Below, piece by piece: positions 8,544-17,690 of a DNA stretch of 64,000 nt. A model generated the notes under the pieces. It was not told where the DNA came from. It made no database searches and saw nothing but the letters and a program-made list of their open reading frames with translations. A program made the position numbers and the translations under genes. Where the stretch lies: positions 31,992-95,991 of the forward strand of contig NZ_AYLO01000051.1 in assembly GCF_000496735.2 (NCBI RefSeq), in the 5' to 3' direction. Each line of letters opens with the position of its first letter. Positions within the stretch are counted from its first letter, which is position 1. This DNA is from Methyloglobulus morosus KoM1 (GTDB taxonomy: Bacteria; Pseudomonadota; Gammaproteobacteria; Methylococcales; Methylomonadaceae).

Positions 8544-10655
8544 ATGCAAAAAAAAGAGTACGAAATAAAACCTGGAAATTGTTATCCCTTTGGTTGCAAA
8601 CATTACGGCGGCGGCGCTAACTTTTCTATCTTTAGCCGATATGCGACAGATGTCGAATTGTTGCTGTTCGAAACCGCCGAAGACGTAGAACCTTTTTTGG
8701 TAATATCGTTGCAGAAGAAAATCAATCGCACTTTTTATTACTGGCACGTCTTTATTGTCGCGTTACCTTTAGGCACTTGGTATAACTGGCGTATCGACGG
8801 CGCCAACTTAACCCGCGAAAACGGCTTTAGCTTCGATAAAGAAAAGCACCTGATCGACCCTTGGGCACGGACGGTCAGCCAGAAAAACTGGAGCCGCAAA
8901 GCGGGCTGCAAACCGGGCGATAACAGCCGTACCGCAATGCGCTGTTGTGTCGTGGACGATCGCTATGACTGGGAAGGCGACCTCCCGATGCGCATCAGTA
9001 GTGAAAAATCGATTATTTACGAATTGCATGTCGGCGGCTTTACGCGGCATTCATCCGCAAAAGTGGCTCATCCAGGCACGTTTTCCGGCTTGATTGAAAA
9101 AATTCCTTATCTACAGCAATTGGGTATTACCCATGTTGAACTGTTGCCTGTTATGGCTTTCGATGAACAAGATGTTCCTCGTAATACCTACGACCTGGGG
9201 TTAAAAAATTATTGGGGCTACAGTACGCACAGTTTCTTCAGCCCCCATCCCGGCTATTGCGTAACGCCCGAAGAAGGCACTCATATCCAGGAATTTCGCG
9301 ACTTAGTCAAAGCCTTACATAAGGCAGGAATCGGCATTATCATGGATGTGGTTTTCAACCACACTGCCGAATCCGGCGCGATAGGGCCCATAATCAATTT
9401 TAAGGGGATAGGCGGAAAAATTTTTTATCACCACGACAAATTTGATAAGACCATTTTTATCGATTACACCGGCTGCGGTAATACGGTCAACGCCAATCAT
9501 CCCCTGGTGGCAAGCTTTATCATCAGTTGCCTGGAATATTGGGTCAATGAAATGCATGTCGATGGCTTCCGCTTTGATTTGGCTAGCGCATTGACCCGGG
9601 GTGAGCATGGCGAAGTCCTTGAAGACCCTCCAGTATTGTGGGGAATCGAATTGTCGGAGCAACTTTTTAAGACCAAGTTAATTGCCGAGGCATGGGACGC
9701 GGCTGGACTGTATCAAGTCGGCAGTTTCCCCGGTTACCGCTGGGGGGAATGGAACGGGAGGTATCGCGATGTCATTAGGCGCTTTGTGCGTGGCGATGCG
9801 GGCCTATTATCGGAAGTCGCCACCCGCATTTGTGGCAGCAGTGACCTCTATGAACATCAGGGGCGTTTGCCTATTAGCAGCATTAATTTTGTCACCTGTC
9901 ATGACGGATTTACCTTATATGACTTGTTCAGTTACAACGAAAAAAAGAATCTAGCCAATGGCGAAAACAACCTAGATGGCTGTAACGAAAATTACAGTTA
10001 CAACTGCGGCATAGAGGGGGATACCGAAGACAGCAGTATTTTGCAACTAAGAAAACAACAGGCAAAAAATGTTTTTGCGATTTTGTTGCTCAGTCAGGGC
10101 GTTCCCATGTTACTTGCTGGCGACGAGTTTTTAAATAGTCAAATGGGTAACAATAATGCCTATTGCCAGGATAATGGGCTATCCTGGCTGGACTGGGATA
10201 CGGCGGCGCAAAATGCCGATATGGTCAATTTTGTCCAACAGATGATCGCACTTCGTAAAAGGCACCCTTCGATCATGAGAAGGCAGTTTCTGACAGGCAA
10301 CAATGTTGAAGGCAAAAATATCAAAGACATAAGCTGGCATGGGACACAGATAGATCAGCCTCAATGGAACGAACCGGAAACTAGGCTATTGGCTTATACC
10401 TTGGCTGGAATGCATGCCGATGAAGCGGATTTGCATATCGTAATGAATATGTCGGATGAAAAAGCGTCGGTAGATGTGCCATTGATCAGCGGTAAAGAAT
10501 GGTGCCTGGCTGTTGACACGTCATTGCCGTCATTTCACGAGGTTATTCCCCCTCGACACCAACAGTTGATAAAAAATCAAACCTATACTGTAAATTCTAA
10601 AACGATTGTTGTCCTCGAAAACAGGGGCTCTCATTCAAATTTGTTTGTGCCATAA
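8544..10655 (+). CDS. glgX: Glycogen debranching enzyme GlgX
   Basis: GH13 isoamylase-type enzyme that hydrolyses alpha-1,6 branches of limit dextrins. The N-terminal CBM48-like domain (GGANFSIFSRYATDVELLLFE) is followed by the catalytic barrel, with Asp345 in VDGFRFDLASAL, Glu382 in LIAEAWDAAG and Asp454 in FVTCHDGFTLYDL as the three acidic residues. The GlgX signature GDEFLNSQMGNNNAYCQDN follows. At 703 residues it has normal length. It is divergent from glgB-glgA, so the three enzymes form one glycogen locus. The next gene is beyond an apparent insertion at about 10.8 kb. Confidence 0.95.
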   Translation: MQKKEYEIKPGNCYPFGCKHYGGGANFSIFSRYATDVELLLFETAEDVEPFLVISLQKKINRTFYYWHVFIVALPLGTWYNWRIDGANLTRENGFSFDKEKHLIDPWARTVSQKNWSRKAGCKPGDNSRTAMRCCVVDDRYDWEGDLPMRISSEKSIIYELHVGGFTRHSSAKVAHPGTFSGLIEKIPYLQQLGITHVELLPVMAFDEQDVPRNTYDLGLKNYWGYSTHSFFSPHPGYCVTPEEGTHIQEFRDLVKALHKAGIGIIMDVVFNHTAESGAIGPIINFKGIGGKIFYHHDKFDKTIFIDYTGCGNTVNANHPLVASFIISCLEYWVNEMHVDGFRFDLASALTRGEHGEVLEDPPVLWGIELSEQLFKTKLIAEAWDAAGLYQVGSFPGYRWGEWNGRYRDVIRRFVRGDAGLLSEVATRICGSSDLYEHQGRLPISSINFVTCHDGFTLYDLFSYNEKKNLANGENNLDGCNENYSYNCGIEGDTEDSSILQLRKQQAKNVFAILLLSQGVPMLLAGDEFLNSQMGNNNAYCQDNGLSWLDWDTAAQNADMVNFVQQMIALRKRHPSIMRRQFLTGNNVEGKNIKDISWHGTQIDQPQWNEPETRLLAYTLAGMHADEADLHIVMNMSDEKASVDVPLISGKEWCLAVDTSLPSFHEVIPPRHQQLIKNQTYTVNSKTIVVLENRGSHSNLFVP

Positions 10656-10848
10656 ACGGCTTGTGTTTTTAAAGCTAAACCGTAATAGTGAACACGGGTA
10701 TCAGGTTAACCATCGAATTGACCCGATGGGTTATGGATTTTGGGTTATTTTTTGTATGCCTTGTTGTAACGGGTTGTTGTATTGTCATTTTATCAAGCAG
10801 GATGGCTGATAAAACCTAATGCGCCGGTATTGAGTATTCTCACGATTT

Positions 10849-10911
10849 TGGCCACTCATTTTCATAAGCTGACCACTAAAACCTTTATTGACCGCTGATT
10901 TCATACTGACC
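10849..10911 (+). repeat. Left terminal iteron array
   Basis: TGACC-type words begin at 10849 (as TGGCC), 10870, 10889 and 10907, with steps of 21, 19 and 18 bp. The segment 10866-10911 aligns with the reverse complement of about 15029-15073 at roughly three quarters identity with one gap, by eye. The spacing of nearly two helical turns suggests side-by-side binding of a recombinase or regulator on one face of the DNA. Confidence 0.6.
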
Positions 10912-11064
10912 AGTCAAATCAGCGATTGCCAGAATACGGCCAAAAGCGATCCGCCGTTAACCAAGGCACTTGCATCCGCACCTCCCCTAAAGCAGTCATA
11001 TAGTAAACTTGTTTAACCTCTTTTCAATGATTCGAAGCCACAGCAGTTTAATATCATCCACTGA

Positions 11065-14000
11065 TTAACAACTATAGAGTACAAGGAGATCGTCGACCGA
11101 GCCAACATGCGTCTTAGATAAAGCTTCGATTTTTGAGTACTGCATAGGTACAACTCCGCTACAAACAAGGCATGAGACGATGTTGGGCTCTTGAATGCCT
11201 GTAAAGCGTTGTAGCCGCTCAAGACTTCGTTCGAGGATAGAAACGCGGATCAAGTGCTTTTTTAAACTATCAGGCTTTCCATCAACATCTGCACCTTGAA
11301 AACTGGAAAGCAATGCCGCAATCTCTGAATAGTTTCGAGCCAACGACAGGTCTTTACACTCAATTACCAAAACGTCTTGTCGATCCGGCCTCCAAGCAAG
11401 GACATCGACATCACCGAAGTCCTGTACCGTCTTTTGGTTGAGTAGTTCTGGAATTTCAATGTTTTCCCGAATTTGCCAGCCAGCATCCAACAAACGTTGC
11501 GCAACCTCGGCGTTGAAGCTATGCCCCTCGCTAGCCTTTCCCCACCAAGTATTTTTCATTTCGTCGGACTGAAAAAAGGACTGGCCAAAGCGGCCACTAT
11601 AAGCTCCATCAACGACATAAGCAAAACCATTTCGGAGTGCAGCAGGGGCAATAAGCAATAGTGGATCATCGCTTTCGTCTACTTTCAGAATCGGACGAGT
11701 CGCGAATGACAACCTTCTGCCGAACCGCCATGGATAGATGTCTTTCATCGCAAAGCCTTTCGATGGTTTATCCCAGCGGTGACGAGTTTTAAGCGAAAAT
11801 TGCTCAAGGAACTTTGCTGCAGCATCTCCTGAAACTTGGTCTGAGCAAACCAAAGAAAAATATTCGCGTTGTGAAATACTAAAGATTGCGGAATGATCGG
11901 TGATGCCTTTATTTTCTAAGGCATCAATTATGTTACGGGCCTCATCCAAGTCAAATCCCACCTCGACTTTCCAGATGCGCCAGAATTCTTCGTCAATTTG
12001 GCCTTTACTTGTGGAAGTAAACACCGGTTCATCGTAATTCTTTTTTTGCAAAGGGGCGTTGGCGATGAATTTCTCACCTATCACGCGCGACAACATTGGC
12101 TGAACAACCAGCTCCCCAAAATCATCACGAAACAATATGTCGCCAAGAGAGGAGATTGTAAGTTCAGGAGATAGCGCGTTATAGTGAATCGCATCAGAGA
12201 GGCCTCCGATGCGAACAAGCAAGGAAGCCCGCGCAATCAATTTGCTCAATTCGATGTCCGATAGTTGTGCTCCATCGTTAAAAGGGCATACGCACACGGC
12301 CATCTCAATCAATACGCGGCTCGCAATGCCAGCACCGGCAAACTTCGATGTCTGCTTCACGTATCTCTGAATAGTCGTATCAACTTGGCCATGAAGCCCG
12401 ATTATCGCAGCTGATGTTCTCCTCCAGTGATTTTCTTCCACACTCGCTTTTTCACTGTTAGCTAATAACCGCTTTAGTGTCGAAATACGCTCGACGGAAA
12501 TAAGCATTTCGCAGATTTCTGCTAGCAAAACATCGACGACTTTTCCGAGAAAGCTGGTACAGGCTTCCCGCCCTTCAATTTTGTTGCCGTGCACTCGATC
12601 ATGGACACGCCACCCCAGACCTATTTTCGCGGCTGCATCGTCAATCTCGTCAATGATGACAAGCTTTTCCGGTAGTGTATCATGCACATAGTCAATGAAG
12701 TGGTGAGCATGAATAACATGGAAACTACGGGCTTCCTGATTTTGAACGACATTCCTCGTAATCTCTTCGGCGTCTCCATCGATATCTGTCACGTTTAAAA
12801 GGTGCAGGAAGGCACGCGAAACATTGAGGACAAATAGCCGCTCTGCGACATTCTCTGCAATGCCAAAACCGCTTATAAAACCGGCTTTGAAGACCGCCTT
12901 AATGGCATTTGGCTCCTCCTCATGCTCGTTGACTACGCAGAATTGAGTAAGGTCATCGAGCTTAGGTTTTTGTCCAGGCTCGTTAGGCGGATCAATATCT
13001 TGAAACTCAACATGCACTTTTAAATTTGTTGCCTTTGTCAGATGCCCTGCGTACCTATCGAGTTTGCTGCCGATACGATGCAGCCATTCGTTTGCCATCT
13101 CCCATAGCCGGAAGGTAATTTCTCTATCGGAGATATTCGGCGTTTCTAGTGAAAGCCATAGCTGGAACTTACCTTCATAGACGGACATAAACTTCCCATC
13201 CAGCGCATGGCCCATTGAAGCATAGAGTCGCCGAGCACTCTCGCTGGTAAAAAATGGGTTAGGCCCTAAATGCTGAACATCGTGCCAGACACCGGTATTA
13301 TCGACTGCGCGATGGCGATCATAGCCAAGGTCGGCCTCAGCTCGCACTCCCTTAAGAAGGTTAATAGGAAGACTGAGCATCAAAGGCTGCTCGGGCGAGA
13401 CTTCCTCGTCTAAGAGCTGGGCGTGCGGCACAAAGTGTCCGTCATTGCTGCGCACCCAGCCTATGAGGTTCAGTATGCCGTTCGGGTTGAAAATACGCAC
13501 TCCAGTCTTCGTCACGGCCTCAAGTCCATCTTGAATGCGCCAGAAATAGCTGGGATTCATATCACCAAGCCAACTAAGGCGAACGAGGTCGGCTGCGGAC
13601 ATGCTTTCGAAACGCCATTTGGGATGATTCACCTCTATTTCTTGAGTAACATAGCCTTTCCCCCAACCGCAGCCGACCAGGATTATCAAGCCTTCTTTAA
13701 AATCGGGGCGTTTCGAAAATTGCTCTATCGCGCTGCTGATTGATTCCTGCAAAGCGTCTGTAAGCGCGCCTTCGTCTTGATACTCAGACTTAAAACCGCC
13801 ATCGGCATGCGTTTCCACGGAAGTCAGAAACAAGTGGTAAGAAATGAAATAACCTCGATCGACCTCAATTGCGAATATAGACAAGCGATGCGGGCCTAAT
13901 TTTTTCCATAAGACGGGGGATCGCATCTGGCCACCCAGCAGTGGCGTATTGAAGAATATCGCTGAATAGTTCTTTGCAAGCGCACTATTGAAAGCATCAA

Positions 14001-14865
14001 CCTGCTCAATTTTAATGATATGCGATATGACAAAATCTCTGGCCGCAACAGATAGTGCTGAGGGTAAGGCAACAGAGAGGTGTGTGTTTGATTGGAGTAT
14101 AAGCGGACAGCGATCCAAGTCGCTGCATCCAATTTGTTCCGCGACTAGGCCGTTTTTCATCTGGTGATCAAAAAGGAATGGTGCAATATCGGCTTTAGTA
14201 ATTCCTCTCTCACTAAGCACCTCAAATGAGATGGTAACCCGTGAGATTAGAGCATTTCGTCCAGGAAGTTTGCGAGGAGAAAGTGCTGTATGTCGCTCAT
14301 CCGATCCAAGCTGATAACGGCTCAATTCGGCATTTTCACAAACAATTTCAGATATCATGAGAAGTGCGCGAAAGCTTCTTTTAATCCGCCCGAATCTCCC
14401 GGAATCAGGCATTGTTGAAACGACTTCCAAAACACATTGCGTGTAGAAGCCAGCTGCTTCCCAGACGCCTTCAACAAGACGATAGTTTCCGTTGCGGTCA
14501 GTTACGAGTGATACAAAGACATCTTCCGCCGGGTCTTCACCCACTACGCATCGAGATTTTCCAATTTGGAAAAACCAGCGCACCGCATTATCAATCTTAG
14601 GTTTCTTCCGACCTTTACAGAAAATCACAGCCAATGCGACCAGTATTTCAAGCCTGATACACTGCGTTTGGTATTCTGGGAGTGTCAAAAGACCTGCCAG
14701 AAGCGGAATGCTAATGTTGGGATCGTAGTGGGATAGATCACGGACGAGTGCCTTGTTGTCGTCTGCAATCTCTTGGATGGTTACAGATAGTGAAGCCCAT
14801 CGCGTTTGCTCATCAAAAAATGACTTAAGTGTTTTCCAGTCGATATTCGCATCATCATGTGACAT
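11065..14865 (-). CDS. Large hypothetical protein with C-terminal PD-(D/E)XK nuclease-like domain
   Basis: 1266 residues; the family is not recognised. The last 160 residues have a restriction-endonuclease-like layout: a helix (GHSFNAEVAQRLLDAGWQI), then Asp1152/Asp1154 in FGDVDVLAW and Glu1169-x-Lys1171 in VLVIECKDL, the D...ExK core of PD-(D/E)XK nucleases. The first 1100 residues show no signal peptide, no membrane helices and no complete P-loop. VGCGWGKG (397-404) and VIIDEIDD (736-743) only superficially resemble Walker motifs. The start has GGAG 11 bases upstream. It stands alone between inverted repeats, which suggests a transferred single-gene defence or DNA-processing protein; this function is inferred, not shown. 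Confidence 0.8.
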   Translation of the reverse strand: MSHDDANIDWKTLKSFFDEQTRWASLSVTIQEIADDNKALVRDLSHYDPNISIPLLAGLLTLPEYQTQCIRLEILVALAVIFCKGRKKPKIDNAVRWFFQIGKSRCVVGEDPAEDVFVSLVTDRNGNYRLVEGVWEAAGFYTQCVLEVVSTMPDSGRFGRIKRSFRALLMISEIVCENAELSRYQLGSDERHTALSPRKLPGRNALISRVTISFEVLSERGITKADIAPFLFDHQMKNGLVAEQIGCSDLDRCPLILQSNTHLSVALPSALSVAARDFVISHIIKIEQVDAFNSALAKNYSAIFFNTPLLGGQMRSPVLWKKLGPHRLSIFAIEVDRGYFISYHLFLTSVETHADGGFKSEYQDEGALTDALQESISSAIEQFSKRPDFKEGLIILVGCGWGKGYVTQEIEVNHPKWRFESMSAADLVRLSWLGDMNPSYFWRIQDGLEAVTKTGVRIFNPNGILNLIGWVRSNDGHFVPHAQLLDEEVSPEQPLMLSLPINLLKGVRAEADLGYDRHRAVDNTGVWHDVQHLGPNPFFTSESARRLYASMGHALDGKFMSVYEGKFQLWLSLETPNISDREITFRLWEMANEWLHRIGSKLDRYAGHLTKATNLKVHVEFQDIDPPNEPGQKPKLDDLTQFCVVNEHEEEPNAIKAVFKAGFISGFGIAENVAERLFVLNVSRAFLHLLNVTDIDGDAEEITRNVVQNQEARSFHVIHAHHFIDYVHDTLPEKLVIIDEIDDAAAKIGLGWRVHDRVHGNKIEGREACTSFLGKVVDVLLAEICEMLISVERISTLKRLLANSEKASVEENHWRRTSAAIIGLHGQVDTTIQRYVKQTSKFAGAGIASRVLIEMAVCVCPFNDGAQLSDIELSKLIARASLLVRIGGLSDAIHYNALSPELTISSLGDILFRDDFGELVVQPMLSRVIGEKFIANAPLQKKNYDEPVFTSTSKGQIDEEFWRIWKVEVGFDLDEARNIIDALENKGITDHSAIFSISQREYFSLVCSDQVSGDAAAKFLEQFSLKTRHRWDKPSKGFAMKDIYPWRFGRRLSFATRPILKVDESDDPLLLIAPAALRNGFAYVVDGAYSGRFGQSFFQSDEMKNTWWGKASEGHSFNAEVAQRLLDAGWQIRENIEIPELLNQKTVQDFGDVDVLAWRPDRQDVLVIECKDLSLARNYSEIAALLSSFQGADVDGKPDSLKKHLIRVSILERSLERLQRFTGIQEPNIVSCLVCSGVVPMQYSKIEALSKTHVGSVDDLLVLYSC

Positions 14866-14974
14866 TAGAATTTTTTCTCCTTGATTTTTAGTTGATGGTG
14901 CGAATATAGCGGATGCAATTTTGAAAACAGGCCGGTATCACGTAAAAGCGAATTGCCGCAATAGACCAAACAGC

Positions 14975-15090
14975 GGTCATTAAAGCACATCACCTTAAAG
15001 ACAGATAAGGGTCGATAGCTCCACTTGCGGTCAACATGAGAATGAGCGGTCAGTATGATTTTACTGGTCAGCCTAAATAGTTTTTGGTTT
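14975..15090 (-). repeat. Right terminal iteron array
   Basis: GGTCA words (TGACC on the minus strand) begin at 15066, 15048 and 15029, with weaker copies at 15010 (GGTCG) and 15085 (TGGTT) and another exact GGTCA at 14975. The steps of 18-20 bp mirror the left array, and the 14975 copy lies 54 bp from 15029, three steps of 18. It lies upstream of the start of the large gene at 14865, so it could also act as an operator for that gene. Confidence 0.6.
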
Positions 15091-15118
15091 TAACGGCAAC
15101 CGATCGATGGTTTTATCG

Positions 15119-15538
15119 TTACGGGTTTTGCAAGAATTTCCTTAAGCCGGACATTAGCCCGTATGCAATATGTGAAATACCTGTGTACAGGAAAAACACA
15201 GGAATGCGGTCATCGATAGCAACATCGTTGATCTTTCCATAAAAAGCCAGTGAACCCATCATCATAATCAAGAAATATCCCACAAAGAGCATCATCTTGG
15301 GCTGTTTGGTGACCAAACAATACCCACAGACCACTATTTCTGTCATTGCTAGGTAGAGCAGGGCAATCCTTAGATTATTGTGCATGACGCCAAAAAGATC
15401 TTCATTGAACTTGAAAATACTGTAATTCTCAGTAATCGCGGATAGGCCTCCGTAGACCAAGACCAACACCGAGATATAAAAATTGGCATCCACAAAAAAT
15501 TTTACCACTTGCATGATTTTAGTCTCGATTTCGCTCAT
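15119..15538 (-). CDS. Small four-helix membrane protein, hypothetical
   Basis: 139 residues with about four hydrophobic segments: FYISVLVLVYGGLSAI, LRIALLYLAMTEIVVCGYCLV, MLFVGYFLIMMMGSLAFYG and IPVFFLYTGISHIAYGLM. No family is recognised. The ATG at 15538 has AAGG six bases upstream, so translation is likely. Its stop lies about 20 bp from the outer right end of the candidate mobile unit, so that unit appears to have inserted just 3' of this gene. Function is unknown. Confidence 0.6.
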   Translation of the reverse strand: MSEIETKIMQVVKFFVDANFYISVLVLVYGGLSAITENYSIFKFNEDLFGVMHNNLRIALLYLAMTEIVVCGYCLVTKQPKMMLFVGYFLIMMMGSLAFYGKINDVAIDDRIPVFFLYTGISHIAYGLMSGLRKFLQNP

Positions 15539-15838
15539 AAACTACCTTAAAAAGAAGCATCTCCCAAACACGTTGGGAGGGCTATAGAGGAGGGCATTAG
15601 GATAAAAGGCATATTCACTAGGCGTTTATCTCATCTGTTTGGATGTTTGCCGATCTTGCAATTGGCAATACGACGAATTTGATTGCGTTCGCATTCATAT
15701 TTAATGTTAGCCACAACTTACGGCTCAAGTGTCATCTTGTCAAAATATATTTAAACAATACTTGAACAGGCACTTAAAAACCAGTGAAAATCCACCTAGA
15801 GGGCAGAAATGATTATGCAAAACAAGGGAAGCTGTTTT
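15539..15838. other. Non-coding spacer, nothing recognised
   Basis: About 300 bases upstream of the small membrane protein gene and downstream of the photolyase gene, both on the minus strand. It contains short palindromic AT-rich stretches but no gene, RNA or clear terminator that I can support. The promoter of the membrane protein gene would be expected at its left end. Confidence 0.4.
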
Positions 15839-17221
15839 TTATGTGTTTGCCGAATCCAATGCCTTGTAACATTGCCTGGCTACTTGGCTTTCACGGCTAT
15901 GGTCGACCATTGGTGCCGGGTACAGGCTGCCTGAATATCTACTGTACCAGTTATGGATAGCGTTTACTGGCATGCTTGTGAGTTCGGGTATCCAGCGATA
16001 GATATAACGGCAGTCTGGATCAAACTTTTGTTGTTGTAACCAAGGGTTGAAAATCCTGAAATACGGTTGGGCATCGCAGCCCGTTGAAGCGGACCATTGC
16101 CAGTTACCATTGTTAACGCAAGGATCATAATCGATAAGGTGCTGGGCAAAATAACGTTCGCCCCAGCGCCAACTGATGTGCAGGTCTTTAGTCAGGAACG
16201 ATGCTGCGACCATCCGTACGCGATTGTGCATGAAACCGGTTGTGTTCAGCTCGCGCATCCCTGCATCGACCAGAGGAAATCCTGTATTACCCTCAGACCA
16301 TCGTCGAAAAGCATCCTGATCGTCTTTCCAGACGAGCTTGTCGTATCGGCTATGAAAAGCCTTGCCAAATACGTGCGGGAAATGGAAAGCGATATGGGTG
16401 AAAAAGTCTCGCCAGTATAATTGCCTAAGCAAAGGGTGTTCTGGCCCCAATTGTTGGATTATCGCAGAATAGGCTTCTCGTATTGAACAAGTTCCAAATT
16501 TTAAGTGTGCCGACAGTCGGCTGCTGGCGTCCTGCGCAGGGTAATCGCGCAATGCTTGATAATCAACGTGCTTGGCTAACGCGTTTAATAAGGCAATGGC
16601 CAGTTGACGACCGCCGGTCATGCCATTTACAAGCGTTTCGGTTGGAGGGAAAACCGATAGGTCGATGTTAATTTTCTCCTCAATATGGATAAAATTTGCC
16701 CTTGCTAATGGAGTGGGCAGGGCGACTGGGAATAGTCGGGCATTGTTGTAAAAGGCGGTGAAAACTTGGTAAGGGCTGCCGTCACTTTTAAGCGCTTGTT
16801 CGGGTTCTATCAGCAAACAATCGGGGACAACGTGAAAGTCTATGTTTAAGTCTTGGCAAACTTGAGCCAATTCGCCATCGCGCATACGGCTGAATGGCGT
16901 GTAATCACGGTTAATGAACACCGCTTGTATCCGATATTGTTGGGCAGCCTGTTTTATGACCGTGATAGGCAGGTCGACATAAAACGCAAGCTTGAAACCT
17001 AGGGACAGAAATTCATTTTGGAGATCCCTTAACGATTGCCGCATAAAATGCAAAGCGGGCTTACTTTGGTAGGGATGGGGTTGAATTTGCCTAGGGTCAA
17101 AAATGAAGCAGGGAAGGACAGCGGAAGAACAGCTTATCGCCTGATTGAGCGCGCTGTTGTCATGAATCCGCAGGTCACGCCTAAAAATGAATAAGGAGGT
17201 CGTGTACCGGTTTTTATGCAT
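15839..17221 (-). CDS. phrB: Deoxyribodipyrimidine photo-lyase
   Basis: Class I CPD photolyase that repairs cyclobutane pyrimidine dimers with blue light. The N-terminal antenna domain (SLFIFRRDLRIHDNSALNQA) is followed by the FAD-binding helical domain. Signatures are LYWRDFFTHIAFHFP, GFPLVDAGMRELNTTGFMHN, RMVAASFLTKDLHISWRWGE and DPCVNNGNWQWSASTGCD. At 460 residues it is normal for the family. The gene precedes nothing obviously related; the DUF1499 gene lies 28 bp upstream on the same strand. FAD/MTHF use follows from the family, not from the sequence alone. Confidence 0.94.
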   Translation of the reverse strand: MHKNRYTTSLFIFRRDLRIHDNSALNQAISCSSAVLPCFIFDPRQIQPHPYQSKPALHFMRQSLRDLQNEFLSLGFKLAFYVDLPITVIKQAAQQYRIQAVFINRDYTPFSRMRDGELAQVCQDLNIDFHVVPDCLLIEPEQALKSDGSPYQVFTAFYNNARLFPVALPTPLARANFIHIEEKINIDLSVFPPTETLVNGMTGGRQLAIALLNALAKHVDYQALRDYPAQDASSRLSAHLKFGTCSIREAYSAIIQQLGPEHPLLRQLYWRDFFTHIAFHFPHVFGKAFHSRYDKLVWKDDQDAFRRWSEGNTGFPLVDAGMRELNTTGFMHNRVRMVAASFLTKDLHISWRWGERYFAQHLIDYDPCVNNGNWQWSASTGCDAQPYFRIFNPWLQQQKFDPDCRYIYRWIPELTSMPVNAIHNWYSRYSGSLYPAPMVDHSRESQVARQCYKALDSANT

Positions 17222-17249
17222 AGGTGGCCTGACTATTTACATAAAACCA

Positions 17250-17690
17250 CTACCCCAACAAAACATGCAGTTTTCGTAATTGCGTCCTGATAGCTTCGAT
17301 GCGCTTACGGTTGACGCCAAAATCGCTGTGTCCCCGGCGCGATGCTGAACGTATATGAATCAATCCTGCCTTCGCATCAAGGATAGCGTCGATATCATCG
17401 ACAAATTGCAACACTAAACTGGTTGCTTCGGCATGGAGCGTGTTTTCCGTCTCGTGGGTCAGGATCATACGGTCATGCGTTATGATGGCTTTACGTAATG
17501 CTTGCCAGGCCAGCGTTGGGTCGCCAGAAATCTTAAAAGGCGCAATATAATGCCCTTCATCCAGTGCTTGGCTGGATACGCAGTTCGGCGTATCTTTACA
17601 AGGCGGCAACTTCTTTATGGCAGGCGTGTTGGCGTACGTTGTCATACTGGCAATCGTTACGAGAATAAAAAAAATGAGATTAAGTTTCAT
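17250..17690 (-). CDS. DUF1499 family exported protein
   Basis: 146 residues with an N-terminal signal peptide (LNLIFFILVTIASMTTYA). The family features are LPPCKDTPNCVSSQA near residue 30 and, at the C-terminus, LVLQFVDDIDAIL followed by IHIRSASRRGHSDFGVNRKRIEAIR, which is the characteristic DUF1499 block. The family has no assigned biochemical function. The gene lies 28 bp upstream of phrB on the same strand. DUF1499 proteins and photolyases are sometimes neighbours in proteobacteria, but no joint role is established. Confidence 0.85.
   Translation of the reverse strand: MKLNLIFFILVTIASMTTYANTPAIKKLPPCKDTPNCVSSQALDEGHYIAPFKISGDPTLAWQALRKAIITHDRMILTHETENTLHAEATSLVLQFVDDIDAILDAKAGLIHIRSASRRGHSDFGVNRKRIEAIRTQLRKLHVLLG

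Larger units (their letters stand above)
10831..15098. mobile_element. Candidate mobile unit: one large gene between iteron-bearing inverted repeats
   Basis: Two non-coding flanks about 4.2 kb apart carry related sequence in opposite orientation. Reading inward, the left has GCTGACCACTAAAACC then TTGACCGCT then ACTGACC. The right, read on the minus strand, has GCTGACCAGTAAAATC then CTGACCGCT then GTTGACC. Each end therefore holds a ladder of TGACC words every 18-21 bp. The outer limits are approximate: possible TG near 10831 and CA near 15098. No transposase is present and no target-site duplication was found. Multiple short terminal repeats of this sort recall IS21-family or Tn7-like ends, which is inference. 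The only cargo is the 1266-residue nuclease-like gene. Confidence 0.5.

Noticed and set aside
11065-14865. VGCGWGKG and VIIDEIDD as Walker A and Walker B of an ATPase
   Set aside because: The first is one residue short of GxxxxGK and lacks the following Ser/Thr, and the two lie 330 residues apart without other ATPase motifs.
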